Source: Henriciella sp.
GTDB taxonomy: Bacteria > Pseudomonadota > Alphaproteobacteria > Caulobacterales > Hyphomonadaceae
Assembly (NCBI GenBank): GCA_013214545.1
Contig: JABSQB010000017.1
Span: forward strand, 1-49,979
Direction: 5' to 3'
Length of the DNA: 49,979 nt
Shown: piece after piece, positions 15,442 to 23,856 of the stretch
Position numbering within the stretch: position 1 is the stretch's first letter
Layout of the letters: each line of letters begins with the position of its first letter
Position numbers and translations under genes: made by a program
Notes under the pieces: model-generated
What the model was told of the DNA's origin: nothing
Database searches by the model: none
The model's input: the letters and a program-made list of their open reading frames with translations, nothing else

Positions 15442-16022
15442 GCTGCGTGTTTTGCGATGATCGCGTCGAGATGCAGCGTCACCGCGTTCATGATCAGATC
15501 GCGCCAGGCGGCGGTTGGGATGAGGTCGGTCGCTTCATGGTCCTGCAGGCTGACATAACCGTGGGCGAGCGCCCATAATTGCAGCGCGGCTTCGCGCTTT
15601 TGACGCCCGCTCAATTTAGCCGGGATGGCGCGTGAGACCATATGCGTCAGCCGGTTGAAGGCTTCCTCACCGACAGCAATTGCGCCGGAAGAGGGCGTAT
15701 AGGCCGAATCGCCGACGCCAAAGATCAGCTGATAGTGGCCACGATTTCGGGCGGCGAGGTCGATGTAATTCGACAGCCCCTTCAACACCGCTTCACGTGG
15801 GCTCAGGCCGTCATCCAGAACATCAATCGCCGACATGACGAGCTGGAACCCCTCAATGTACAGCGCATCCAGGATGCCCTGTTTGCCGTTGAAATGATTG
15901 TAGATGCCAATCGTCGACAGTCCGGCCCGGCCCGAAATGGCGCGCACGCTTAAGCCTCCGGCGCCGTTTTCGGCGAATAGCTCGGAAGCAGCCATTAGGA
16001 TTTTGCTTTTAGAGTCGGTCAT
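15438..16022 (-). CDS. TetR/AcrR family transcriptional regulator
   Basis: A 194-residue repressor-type protein. The helix-turn-helix spans SKILMAASELFAENGAGGLSVRAISGRAGLSTIGIYNHF, read in short segments. The C-terminal domain (RNRGHYQLIFGVG, RQKREAALQLWALAHGYVSL) is of the TetR_C type often seen in regulators of oxidoreductases and lipid enzymes. The start at ATG 16022 (MTDSKSK) is favoured; the frame extends to 16046, into the operator. It is divergent from the flavoprotein gene with a twin operator between them, so it probably represses both. Its stop overlaps the yggS stop. Confidence 0.88.
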   Translation of the reverse strand: MTDSKSKILMAASELFAENGAGGLSVRAISGRAGLSTIGIYNHFNGKQGILDALYIEGFQLVMSAIDVLDDGLSPREAVLKGLSNYIDLAARNRGHYQLIFGVGDSAYTPSSGAIAVGEEAFNRLTHMVSRAIPAKLSGRQKREAALQLWALAHGYVSLQDHEATDLIPTAAWRDLIMNAVTLHLDAIIAKHAA

Positions 16023-16035
16023 GGACACACTTGGC

Positions 16036-16083
16036 TTGACTTTCAATAACGGTGTTATTATCAGACCATAACACTGTTATCAA
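16036..16083. promoter_or_regulatory. Divergent promoters with twin ATAAC-N3-GTTAT operators
   Basis: AATAAC-GGT-GTTATT (16045-16059) and ATAAC-ACT-GTTAT (16068-16080) are two copies of one palindrome with centres 22 bases apart, about two helical turns. Promoter-like elements overlap them. Rightward, TTGACT (16036-16041) and TATCAG (16059-16064) are 17 bases apart. Leftward, TTGATA (16083-16078) and TAATAA (16060-16055) are 17 bases apart. A TetR dimer on each site would block both promoters. Confidence 0.75.
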
Positions 16084-16106
16084 GTCACTCAATTTCGGAG
16101 GGGACC

Positions 16107-17510
16107 ATGGCGTCAGAAACAATCGAGGTGGACTATCTTGTTATCGGGGCAGGCGCGATGGGCATGGCCTTTGCCGACATCGTCCTGACCGAGAGCGACA
16201 AGACCGTTCTGATTGTAGATATGCATCAGAAACCAGGCGGGCATTGGAATGACGCTTATCCCTTTGTCACGCTGCACCAGCCTTCAGCGTATTATGGCGT
16301 CAGCTCCAAAGAGCTCTCCAAGGGTATTGTCGATTCTATCGGCCTCAATAAAGGGTTGCAGGATCTCGCCTCCGGCCCTGAAATCATGGCCTATTTTGAT
16401 GAGGTAATGCGCTATCAGTTCCTGCCAAGCGGTCGCGTGACGTATCTGCCAATGTGCAAATATGAGGGCGACGGCAAGATCTCGGCGCTCACCTCAGACA
16501 AGACCTATCAGGTCAAAGCCCGCGAGAAGATTGTCGATGCGACCTGGCTGAAAACGACGGTACCTTCGACGCATGTGCCGAACTTTGAAGTGGCCGACGG
16601 CGTCAAGTTCATGCCGCTGAACGACTTGCCGAAAGTCATGGATCAGCCATCGCGCTATGTCATTGTTGGCGGCGGCAAGACTGGCATTGATGCGGTCGTC
16701 TGGCTCCTGGAAAATCATGTCGACCCGGATCAGATCCACTGGGTCCGCCCGCGTGATGCCTGGCTGATGCGGCGAGAGAATACCCAGCCTGACAGCCAGT
16801 TCTTCGAAGCCACCATGGGCGCGCAAGCGGCGCAGATGGAAGCCATTGCGACCTCAGAATCTATCGCTGACATGTTCGACCGGATCGAGGCGGCGGGCAT
16901 TTTCACTCGAATTGATCCAGATGTTCGCCCCAACATGTTCCATGGCGCAACGATCTCCGATCCGGAGCTGGCCGAGCTGCGCCGCGTCAAGAATGTCATC
17001 CGCAACGGACGGATCAGCCGCATCGAGCCTGACAAGATCATTTTTGAGAATGGTGATGTCCTGGACAGCGATCCGGACACATTGTTCGTCGATTGCTCAG
17101 CCTGCGCGGTCGGCAACTCCGAGGAGACGACGGTTTTTCAGGGCGACACGATCTATCTGCAGACCGTGCGGACGGTCCAGCCTGTCTTCAGCGCAGCCTT
17201 TATCGCGCATATCGAACTGACGCGGGACACTGAAGAAGAAAAGAATCGCTTGTGTCAGGTTGTGCCTTTGCCCAATCACGACACTGATTGGATCCGGATG
17301 CACAATGCTTTCATGATGAACCAGTACAACTGGTCGCAAGAGAAAGACCTTCGCAAGTGGCTGCTCGACAATCGCCTGGATGGCTACAGCCAACTCGCGG
17401 CGAGCATTGAGGAGCACGAGACCGAAAAGATCGCAATCATGAAGCGCCTGCGCGACAACGCAGTGCCGTCTGTCATGAAGCTGCAGCAATATTTGGCGGA
17501 AATCGCTTAA
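16107..17510 (+). CDS. FAD/NAD(P)-binding flavoprotein oxidoreductase of unknown substrate
   Basis: A 467-residue protein with an FAD Rossmann motif at the start (YLVIGAGAMGMAFAD), a following PGGHWNDAYPFV-type segment, and a second dinucleotide motif near residue 190 (YVIVGGGKTGIDAVV), as in flavin monooxygenase-like and related enzymes. The classic FMO and Baeyer-Villiger fingerprint sequences are not seen. GGAGGGG lies four to nine bases before the ATG. It is divergent from a TetR gene with twin operators, so it is probably inducible by a small molecule, perhaps its substrate. Its stop lies two bases from the stop of the convergent 66-residue gene. Confidence 0.75.
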   Translation: MASETIEVDYLVIGAGAMGMAFADIVLTESDKTVLIVDMHQKPGGHWNDAYPFVTLHQPSAYYGVSSKELSKGIVDSIGLNKGLQDLASGPEIMAYFDEVMRYQFLPSGRVTYLPMCKYEGDGKISALTSDKTYQVKAREKIVDATWLKTTVPSTHVPNFEVADGVKFMPLNDLPKVMDQPSRYVIVGGGKTGIDAVVWLLENHVDPDQIHWVRPRDAWLMRRENTQPDSQFFEATMGAQAAQMEAIATSESIADMFDRIEAAGIFTRIDPDVRPNMFHGATISDPELAELRRVKNVIRNGRISRIEPDKIIFENGDVLDSDPDTLFVDCSACAVGNSEETTVFQGDTIYLQTVRTVQPVFSAAFIAHIELTRDTEEEKNRLCQVVPLPNHDTDWIRMHNAFMMNQYNWSQEKDLRKWLLDNRLDGYSQLAASIEEHETEKIAIMKRLRDNAVPSVMKLQQYLAEIA

Positions 17511-17512
17511 GG

Positions 17513-17713
17513 TCAGATCTCGTCAGGTTCGCTCCGGTCGATGACATAATAGCCACGACGCGGATTGAAGCCGTACATATCGGCTTGCGGGTGCTCGGCG
17601 GCGTCGACAGCGTCATCATACGTGTCGTACGGCCCGTGCTCTCCGGTTTGTGTGACGAGATAGAAGTGGCCCATTTCCGGGCGCTCTGGCGAATACTCAG
17701 TCAGCTGAAACAT
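17513..17713 (-). CDS. Conserved-looking 66-residue hypothetical protein
   Basis: A small acidic, aromatic-rich soluble protein (MGHFYLVTQTGEHGPYDTYDDAVDAAE, QADMYGFNPRRGYYVIDRS, in separate stretches). It is not recognised as a family. Sequence on the plus side at 17714-17722 (gives a GGAGGCT site on the minus strand) supports the ATG. It has no signal peptide or membrane segment. It is tail to tail with the flavoprotein gene and upstream of the L,D-transpeptidase on the same strand order, but no shared role is evident. Confidence 0.6.
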   Translation of the reverse strand: MFQLTEYSPERPEMGHFYLVTQTGEHGPYDTYDDAVDAAEHPQADMYGFNPRRGYYVIDRSEPDEI

Positions 17714-17806
17714 ATGCAGCCTCCTTACGAAGCCCGCCCCACGTCATCGTTTCGGTGATTCGTGTGGCAGGAATGTGATCAGAGGCTTTGGGTGAAGAGT
17801 GTAAGC

Positions 17807-18319
17807 CTAAAACTCTATTTTTATTGAAGTTTCATCGCTCGAATTTATCAGGACTAGCAGCATATGTTCGCGTGAAATCGCCACGCATCCCTCAGTTGGG
17901 CGATAATCGTCGTGGGCGAGATGAAAGAACACGGCGCTGCCGCGAGCCGGGACGACCGGGTCGCTATTGTGATCAAGCTCTACGATCAGGTCATAGACAT
18001 GATCATCACGCCAGAGTTTTTCATGGCTCGCCTGAAATGGCAGCGTGACCGGGCGATTGTACAGAGGGTGATCGGGCGCGTCGCACCAGCCATCGGTCTC
18101 GCGTAATGGCACGACAGGCAGATTTGTGTCTGGGCGCGCCATTCGATCAGGGCGGTAGAAGACTCGCTTCATCTGCCAGACGCCTTGCGGAGACGTGCCG
18201 TCGCCTTCGCGTTTCTGCGCCGCGCCCACGACCCCGCCGCGCCCCAATGCGCATTGGCAGGTCAGGCCATTTCCCGAAAACTTGCCGCGCGCAGTGGCAG
18301 TAAATGTCAAGGCGGTCAC
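17807..18319 (-). CDS. L,D-transpeptidase family protein (YkuD fold)
   Basis: A 170-residue protein of the alphaproteobacterial YkuD group. CALGRGGVVGAAQKREGDGTSP and the GVWQMKRVFYRPDR segment begin the domain. The catalytic region is FFHLAHDDYRPTEGCVAIS, with nucleophile Cys145 and His133 or His136. The family uses HGC or EGC before the cysteine; here it is EGC. It would make or edit peptidoglycan crosslinks, yet no signal peptide is visible. GTG 18319 follows AAAGGAGAG at six bases; ATG 18343 has no ribosome site. Localisation is thus uncertain. Confidence 0.8.
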   Translation of the reverse strand: MTALTFTATARGKFSGNGLTCQCALGRGGVVGAAQKREGDGTSPQGVWQMKRVFYRPDRMARPDTNLPVVPLRETDGWCDAPDHPLYNRPVTLPFQASHEKLWRDDHVYDLIVELDHNSDPVVPARGSAVFFHLAHDDYRPTEGCVAISREHMLLVLINSSDETSIKIEF

Positions 18320-18416
18320 GCGCTGCTCTCCTTTTTGTGACATCAGCTGAAGAAGCGTGTAATGAAACTGTAGGTCTCATTCTCTATTTGCTGGCCACAA
18401 GACAAGGGAGAAAGTC

Positions 18417-19103
18417 ATGGCTGTGACAAAAACCATCCTGCTCGTGGACGATGATAATGAGTTGCGCGAGGCGCTCGCAGAGCAATTTGAATTGTATGAA
18501 GGCTTTACCGTCCTTCAGGCCCCGAACGCCACGCAAGGCGTGAAAATGGCGGAAGCCGAACGCACCGACATCATCCTGCTGGATGTGGACATGCCGGATA
18601 TGGATGGCCGCGAGGCCTGCAAAGTGATGCGCAATCGTGGGGTGCGCGCGCCAATCATCATGCTCACTGGTCAGGACAGCGATGCTGACACGATCCTGGG
18701 CCTGGACAGCGGCGCCAATGATTACGTGACCAAGCCGTTTAAATTCTCAGTGCTTCTGGCCCGCGTCCGCGCCCATCTGCGTAGTTTTGAACAAAGCGAA
18801 GACGCGACCTTCGATGTCGGGCCTTATGAATTCCGCCCGAGCATGAAGCTCCTGGTCAAAGAAGATGATCGCAAGATCCGTCTGACCGAAAAAGAGACCA
18901 ATATTCTGAAATATCTCTACCGTGCGGGCGGTAAGCCTGTGGCGCGTGAAGAGCTGCTTTCAGAAGTCTGGGGCTACAATGCAGCGGTGACCACGCATAC
19001 GCTGGAAACCCATATCTACCGGCTGCGGCAGAAGATTGAGCCCGATCCGGGCAATGCACGCCTGCTGCTGACAGAGGCTGGCGGTTACCGCCTGTCGCCG
19101 TAA
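18417..19103 (+). CDS. OmpR-family response regulator
   Basis: A 228-residue DNA-binding response regulator. The receiver domain has the acidic pair DDD near residues 11-13, phosphoacceptor Asp56 (LLDVDMPDMDG) and Lys106 (VTKPF). The C-terminal winged helix carries RLTEKETNILKYL, VAREELLSEVWGY and THTLETHIYRLRQKI. No histidine kinase gene is adjacent, so the partner is elsewhere. The sequence style resembles alphaproteobacterial envelope regulators such as CenR, but I cannot confirm orthology. AAGGGAGAAAG precedes the ATG. The stop lies one base from the convergent lldD-like gene. Confidence 0.92.
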   Translation: MAVTKTILLVDDDNELREALAEQFELYEGFTVLQAPNATQGVKMAEAERTDIILLDVDMPDMDGREACKVMRNRGVRAPIIMLTGQDSDADTILGLDSGANDYVTKPFKFSVLLARVRAHLRSFEQSEDATFDVGPYEFRPSMKLLVKEDDRKIRLTEKETNILKYLYRAGGKPVAREELLSEVWGYNAAVTTHTLETHIYRLRQKIEPDPGNARLLLTEAGGYRLSP

Positions 19104-19104
19104 C

Positions 19105-20253
19105 TCAGCGCCAGCGAAGATTATCGCGGGTGAGGTCACTCACCCGTTTTGCGCCCATCAGTTTCATATCGCGCTCGATCTCCGTGCGCAGATTGCCGAG
19201 CGCGCGCTCAACGCCGGCCTGACCGGCTGCAGCCAGGGCGTAGAGATAGAGACGTCCGCCTGACACGGCTTTTGCCCCAACTGAGAGCGCTTTCAGGACG
19301 TGCGTGCCGCGCTGGATGCCGCCTTCGCAGATGACATCGATCTTGTCGCCGACGGCGTCGCAAATCTCCGCCAGTTGATCGAAGGGCGCACGGGACCCGT
19401 CCAGCTGACGCCCGCCATGGTTCGAGACCATGATCCCGGTGCAGCCAATATCAACCGCCCGTTTGGCGTCCTCGACGCTCATAATGCCTTTCAGTGCAAA
19501 ATGGCCATTCCAGTCAGCACACAGCTTTTCCGCATCCTTCCAGTTCATCGACTGGTCGAGCAGGTTTGAGAAATAGTGGCTGACAAAGCTCACCGTATTG
19601 CCGCCGCCGCGCGTCGCTTCGGCGAGATGCGGCATGTCGAACTTTTCCTTGGTCAGGAAGTTCCAGGCCCAGCTTGGATGTGTGGCGAAACTCAGGATCG
19701 AGGAAGGCGTCAGAGCAGGCGGCGCGGTGAAGCCATTGCGCAGATCGCGTTCACGATTGCCGCCTGTGATCGTATCCACGGTCAAAGCCATGACGTTGAA
19801 CTTGGCGGCGCGCGCGCGTTCGAGCAAAGCCGTGTTCACGCCCTTGTCCTTGTGGAAATAGAACTGGAACATTTTTGGCCCCGGCGCGATCTCGGCGATC
19901 TCTTCGGCGCTTACGGTGGCCAGGGATGAAATCCCGAACATGGTGCCATATTTGGTTGCTGCCCGCGCGACGGCGCGCTCGCCTTCATGATGGAACAGGC
20001 GCTGCAAAGCCGTAGGCGCGCAATAAAGCGGCATGTCGAGCTTTTGCCCCATAACCTCGACCGACATATTGACGTCTTCAACGCCAGCTAGGACGCTCGG
20101 TACCAGATCCACATCTTCATAGGCCGCGGTGTTGCGCCGATAGGTCACTTCATCGTCCGCGGCGCCGTCAATGTAATGGAAGATCGGGCCCGGAAGGCGC
20201 TTCTTGGCGAGCCGCCGGAAATCCGCGAAATTGTGGCAGTCATTCAGGTTCAT
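19105..20253 (-). CDS. FMN-dependent alpha-hydroxyacid dehydrogenase (L-lactate dehydrogenase-like)
   Basis: A 382-residue TIM-barrel flavoprotein that oxidises L-2-hydroxy acids. Family features include HYIDGAADDEVTYRRN at the start, the FMN-binding CAPTALQRLFHHEGE and MFQFYFHKD, LTVDTITGGNRERDLR and the catalytic SNHGGRQLDGSRA with His279. It ends with the phosphate-binding GGIQRGTHVLKAL and VSGGRLYLYAL. The substrate may be L-lactate or another hydroxy acid. It follows the isovaleryl-CoA dehydrogenase gene by 40 bases on the same strand and is probably cotranscribed. Confidence 0.85.
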   Translation of the reverse strand: MNLNDCHNFADFRRLAKKRLPGPIFHYIDGAADDEVTYRRNTAAYEDVDLVPSVLAGVEDVNMSVEVMGQKLDMPLYCAPTALQRLFHHEGERAVARAATKYGTMFGISSLATVSAEEIAEIAPGPKMFQFYFHKDKGVNTALLERARAAKFNVMALTVDTITGGNRERDLRNGFTAPPALTPSSILSFATHPSWAWNFLTKEKFDMPHLAEATRGGGNTVSFVSHYFSNLLDQSMNWKDAEKLCADWNGHFALKGIMSVEDAKRAVDIGCTGIMVSNHGGRQLDGSRAPFDQLAEICDAVGDKIDVICEGGIQRGTHVLKALSVGAKAVSGGRLYLYALAAAGQAGVERALGNLRTEIERDMKLMGAKRVSDLTRDNLRWR

Positions 20254-20293
20254 GCGCGTTGTCCATCACAGATCGCGCAGAGGTGCAATGGCT

Positions 20294-21463
20294 CTAGGAC
20301 GTTTCGGCAAACAGTTCCCGCCCGATCAGCCAGCGCCGGATCTCGGACGTGCCGGCGCCAATTTCCATCAGTTTGGCATCGCGGAGCAGGCGTCCGGTTG
20401 GGTATTCGTTCACGTAGCCATTCCCGCCCAGCATCTGAATGCCTTCTAGGGCCATCTGAGTGGCTTTTTCGGCGGCATAGAGAATACAACCGGCTGCATC
20501 CTTGCGCGTGGTTTCGCCGCGATCGCAAGCCGCGGCGACGGCGTAGGAATAGGCCCGCGCCGTCGACAACGTCACATACATGTCAGCGAGCTTGCCTTGC
20601 ATGAGCTGGAACGTGCCAATCGGTTTGCCGAATTGTTCGCGCTCATGAATGTAAGGCAGGACCGCATCCAGAACGGCCTGCATGATGCCGAGCGAGACGC
20701 CAGACAGCACCACGCGCTCATAATCGAGGCCGCTCATCAGGATCTCAGCGCCCTGACCAAGTGCGCCGACGAGATTCTCTTCCGGCACGACGCAGTCTTC
20801 GAACACCAGTTCGCACGTATCAGACCCGCGCATGCCAAGCTTGTCGAGCTTCTGGGCCGTGGTGAAGCCTTCCATGTCGGGTGTGATCAGGAAGGCCGAA
20901 ATGCCTTTCGAACCACCATTGGGATCCGTCTTGGCATAGACCAGCAATGTATCGGCGGTCGGCGCGTTGGTGATCCACATCTTATTGCCGTTGAGCAGAT
21001 AGCCGCCTTGAACCGCTTGCGCGTTCAGCTTCATCGAAACCACATCAGACCCGGCGTTCGGTTCACTCATGGCGAGAGAGCCGAGATGCTCGCCCGAGAT
21101 CAGGCCAGGTAGGTGTTTCGCCTTTTGCGCGTCATTGCCCCAGCGCCGCAGCTGGTTGATGCAGAGATTGGAATGGGCGCCATAAGACAGGCCAACCGAC
21201 GCCGATGCGCGGCTGATCTCTTCGACCGCGATGGTATGTTCGAGATAGCCGAGCCCGGTGCCGCCATCTTCTTCGCTGACCGTAATGCCGTGCAGGCCGA
21301 GCTCCCCCATCTTGGGCCAGAGATGGCGTGGGAACTGATTGGTTTCGTCCACCTCCGCCGCAATTGGCGCGATCTCGTCTTGGGCGAACCGATGTACGGT
21401 GTCGCGGATCATTTCAGCTTCTTCGGAAAGGCCGAATTGCAGAGTAGGGTAAGGCACGGTCAT
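20294..21463 (-). CDS. ivd: Isovaleryl-CoA dehydrogenase
   Basis: FAD-dependent oxidation of isovaleryl-CoA to 3-methylcrotonyl-CoA in leucine breakdown. The 389-residue length is normal. FAD and substrate motifs [12 protein letters not shown] and [12 protein letters not shown] are clear. The catalytic glutamate lies in the helix [12 protein letters not shown], the position used by isovaleryl-CoA dehydrogenases in place of the C-terminal site of other acyl-CoA dehydrogenases. The segment [15 protein letters not shown] is also characteristic of IVD. The rest of the leucine pathway is not in this window. Confidence 0.88.
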   Translation of the reverse strand: MTVPYPTLQFGLSEEAEMIRDTVHRFAQDEIAPIAAEVDETNQFPRHLWPKMGELGLHGITVSEEDGGTGLGYLEHTIAVEEISRASASVGLSYGAHSNLCINQLRRWGNDAQKAKHLPGLISGEHLGSLAMSEPNAGSDVVSMKLNAQAVQGGYLLNGNKMWITNAPTADTLLVYAKTDPNGGSKGISAFLITPDMEGFTTAQKLDKLGMRGSDTCELVFEDCVVPEENLVGALGQGAEILMSGLDYERVVLSGVSLGIMQAVLDAVLPYIHEREQFGKPIGTFQLMQGKLADMYVTLSTARAYSYAVAAACDRGETTRKDAAGCILYAAEKATQMALEGIQMLGGNGYVNEYPTGRLLRDAKLMEIGAGTSEIRRWLIGRELFAETS

Positions 21464-21689
21464 GGCGGCTGTCCTCTTTGGACCAAAATTTCATCTGGCC
21501 CCGGGATAGACGTCGATTTCGCCGAACACAACCGCGAGTTCAGGTAAGGCGTTGCGTCATTTTTCCATATTTGCGCAAGACTGTCCTGGCTTGCGAGGTG
21601 CTGCAGGTTGCACTTGCCTGCTTGGAGGTTTGCCGCTCCGGCGCTAGGACAACGCGACTTGATTTGTGTACGGCGGCAACAAACCCCTC

Positions 21690-22676
21690 ATGCTCGACAA
21701 AACGGCTTACAAATTCAGCGTCGCTCCAATGATGGACTGGACCGATCGGCATTGCCGAGCGTTTCATCGCGTTCTGTCCAAGCGCGCATTGCTGTGGACC
21801 GAAATGGTCACAGCTGATGCCGTCATTCATGGTGACCGCGATCGCTTGATAGGGTTTTCTGAAGAAGAACATCCGGTCGTCTTGCAGCTCGGCGGCAATG
21901 AGCCTGACAAGATGGCCGAAGCCGCGCGCGTCGCAGAAGAATTTGGCTATGATGAGGTCAACATCAATTGTGGCTGCCCGTCCGACCGCGTGCAGTCCGG
22001 CGCCTTTGGGGCATGCCTGATGCGTGAACCTGAAACCGTGGCCGCTTGCGTCGCAGCGATGCGCGCTGCTGTATCCATTCCGGTGACGGTGAAATGCCGG
22101 ATCGCGATTGATGAAGACCCGCCGCGTGAGACGCTGTTCGGATTTGTCGACCGCGTCGCCGACGCCGGATGCGACGTCTTTACCGTGCACGCCCGCAAAG
22201 CCTGGCTGAAAGGCCTCAGCCCAAAAGAGAACCGCGAGATTCCGCCGCTCGATTACGGTTTGGTGGCGGAGTTGAAACAGGCGCGGCCCGAGCTGACAAT
22301 AGTCCTCAATGGCGGCATCAAGACGCTGGATGACTGCCAGGAACACCTGCAAAGCTTCGATGGTGTGATGCTTGGCCGCGCGGCGTACCAGACGCCTGCG
22401 CTGCTCGGCGAGGTGGACCAAAAGCTTTTTGGCGCAGATGAGGCACCGATTTCCGGCCGTGAGGCTGTTGCCCTGTATCGTCCGTACATCGCGGAACGTT
22501 TGGAAGAAGGCGTGCGCTTATCCTCGATCACACGGCACATGCTCGGTCTGTTCAATGGCCGGCCCGGCGCGCGTCTGTGGCGGCGGACGCTCAGCGAAAA
22601 GGGGCCGAAGCCAGGGGCAGGCCTCGAGGTGCTCGATGAAGCGCTCGAAGCCGTGGCGCTGCGCGCTGTTGCTTGA
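21690..22676 (+). CDS. dusA: tRNA-dihydrouridine synthase A
   Basis: FMN enzyme reducing uridine in the D-loop of tRNA. It begins with the signature FSVAPMMDWTDRHCR, has ALLWTEMVTADAVIHGD, and its catalytic Cys96 lies in VNINCGCPSDRVQSGAFGACLM, read in two parts. The FMN site GIKTLDD and GVMLGRAAYQ follows. The start is unclear: ATG 21690 gives 328 residues but lacks a ribosome site, and GTG 21666 is also possible. The 226-base divergent gap before it holds inverted GCAGG/CCTGC repeats near 21605-21630 and nothing else I can name. Confidence 0.93.
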   Translation: MLDKTAYKFSVAPMMDWTDRHCRAFHRVLSKRALLWTEMVTADAVIHGDRDRLIGFSEEEHPVVLQLGGNEPDKMAEAARVAEEFGYDEVNINCGCPSDRVQSGAFGACLMREPETVAACVAAMRAAVSIPVTVKCRIAIDEDPPRETLFGFVDRVADAGCDVFTVHARKAWLKGLSPKENREIPPLDYGLVAELKQARPELTIVLNGGIKTLDDCQEHLQSFDGVMLGRAAYQTPALLGEVDQKLFGADEAPISGREAVALYRPYIAERLEEGVRLSSITRHMLGLFNGRPGARLWRRTLSEKGPKPGAGLEVLDEALEAVALRAVA

Positions 22677-22728
22677 TTGATCGGGCTGCCAAAGCGTAAC
22701 CTGCCCACCTGCAATAAAGGGGAACACG

Positions 22729-23376
22729 ATGGCAGGATTATTGGATCTGCTGGCAGGGCCACAAGCACAGCCAGCCAAACAGCAACTCGGGCAACAGTTT
22801 GGACTCAGCGAGGACATGACCCAGCAAGCCATGGCGGCGCTTATCCCAGCGCTGGCAGCTGGCCTCAAGTCCAATGCAGGCAAACAAGGCGGCGTTGAAT
22901 CGCTGCTCGAGGCTTTGAACAAGGGCACGCATGCGCGTTATCTGGACGAGCCGGGACTGCTCGGTCGCCCGGAAACCCGGGACGATGGAAATAGCATTCT
23001 GGGACACCTTCTCGGCTCCAAGGAGGTCAGCCGTGAAGTCGCCAGTCGCGCGGCGCAAAAGACCGGGCTTGGCGACGATTTGCTGAAACAGATGCTGCCT
23101 GTCGTGGCGACCATGGTGATGGGATCGCTGGCCAAGAAAAGCGAAGAGCCAGACACGCTGTCCATGCTGGCAGGCATGCTCGGCGGTGGTCAGTCCGCGG
23201 CGCCCAAACAAAGCGGGGGTCTCGGCGGATTGCTGGGTGGTTTGCTCGGTGGCGGACGCCAGAAGCAGGCGCCGAAGAATGACGGACTGGGCATGCTGGG
23301 CGCGCTTTTCGATGCCGATCGCGACGGCTCAGCCATGGATGATATTTTCGAGCTGGTGATGAAGCGCCGGGGTTAG
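22729..23376 (+). CDS. DUF937 domain protein
   Basis: A 215-residue protein with the DUF937 pattern: two helical halves built on LGQQFGLSEDMTQQAMAALIPALAAGL and RAAQKTGLGDDLLKQMLPVVATMVMG (read as separate pieces), followed by a Gly-rich low-complexity region (GGLGGLLGGLLGGG) and an Asp-rich end, DADRDGSAMDDIF, that resembles a calcium-binding loop. The family function is unknown. AAAGGGGA precedes the ATG. A strong terminator follows. Confidence 0.85.
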   Translation: MAGLLDLLAGPQAQPAKQQLGQQFGLSEDMTQQAMAALIPALAAGLKSNAGKQGGVESLLEALNKGTHARYLDEPGLLGRPETRDDGNSILGHLLGSKEVSREVASRAAQKTGLGDDLLKQMLPVVATMVMGSLAKKSEEPDTLSMLAGMLGGGQSAAPKQSGGLGGLLGGLLGGGRQKQAPKNDGLGMLGALFDADRDGSAMDDIFELVMKRRG

Positions 23377-23417
23377 GCGCCTGGCTTAGGCGTTCGCGCC
23401 AAAGCGAAATATTTTGG

Positions 23418-23453
23418 AGCGCCCGGGTTCAATCGCCCGGGCGCTTTTGTTTT
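23418..23453 (+). terminator. Intrinsic terminator after the DUF937 gene
   Basis: AGCGCCCGGG (23418-23427), an eight-base loop and CCCGGGCGCT (23436-23445), followed by TTTTGTTTTC. The perfect ten-pair GC stem and U-tract make this a typical Rho-independent terminator. The rest of the 23377-23556 gap holds the promoter region of the next gene. Confidence 0.92.
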
Positions 23454-23556
23454 CGGAGGTCCGTTCGAGCAGCCGCCTTTCCCCGGGTGAGGGCTTGCCG
23501 TTCGCGTAAACGTCCATACTGTCGAGTCCATAGATCTATCGGACAAGGAGACTGCC

Positions 23557-23847
23557 ATGATTGGTGTCGTCGCAACCCTGGAAATCCAGGACGGAAAACA
23601 AGCGGATTTTGAAGCCACAGCCAAAGACCTGATGGCCAAGGTCAAAGCGAACGAACCGGGTTGCCTGACCTATCAGCTCTACAAGGCTAAAGGGTCGGAG
23701 ACGACGTATATCTTCATGGAACAGTATGCCTCTGGTGAAGCGCTCGCAGCGCACGGCCAGACTGATTATTTCAAAGCTGCGCAACCGAGCCTTGGGGCTT
23801 GCCTCGCCGGGGCGCCGAAAATCGACATGTACGATATCGTAGAATAG
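23557..23847 (+). CDS. ABM-domain protein, putative quinol monooxygenase
   Basis: A 96-residue ferredoxin-like protein of the antibiotic biosynthesis monooxygenase family. Its pattern is typical: MIGVVATLEIQDGKQADFEA at the start, EPGCLTYQLYKAKGSETTYIFMEQYASGEALAAH in the middle (quoted in short pieces: EPGCLTYQL, YIFMEQY) and the final strand KIDMYDIVE. Members are small cofactor-free oxygenases or sensors. It lies nine bases before the acyl-CoA dehydrogenase gene and shares its operon. GACAAGGAGACTGCC gives its ribosome site. Confidence 0.82.
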   Translation: MIGVVATLEIQDGKQADFEATAKDLMAKVKANEPGCLTYQLYKAKGSETTYIFMEQYASGEALAAHGQTDYFKAAQPSLGACLAGAPKIDMYDIVE

Positions 23848-23856
23848 GAGCGCGCC

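Noticed and set aside
21540-22421. A 293-residue minus-strand frame opposite dusA
   Set aside because: It mirrors the dusA coding frame, and dusA has complete Dus motifs. This is a shadow frame of GC-rich coding DNA.
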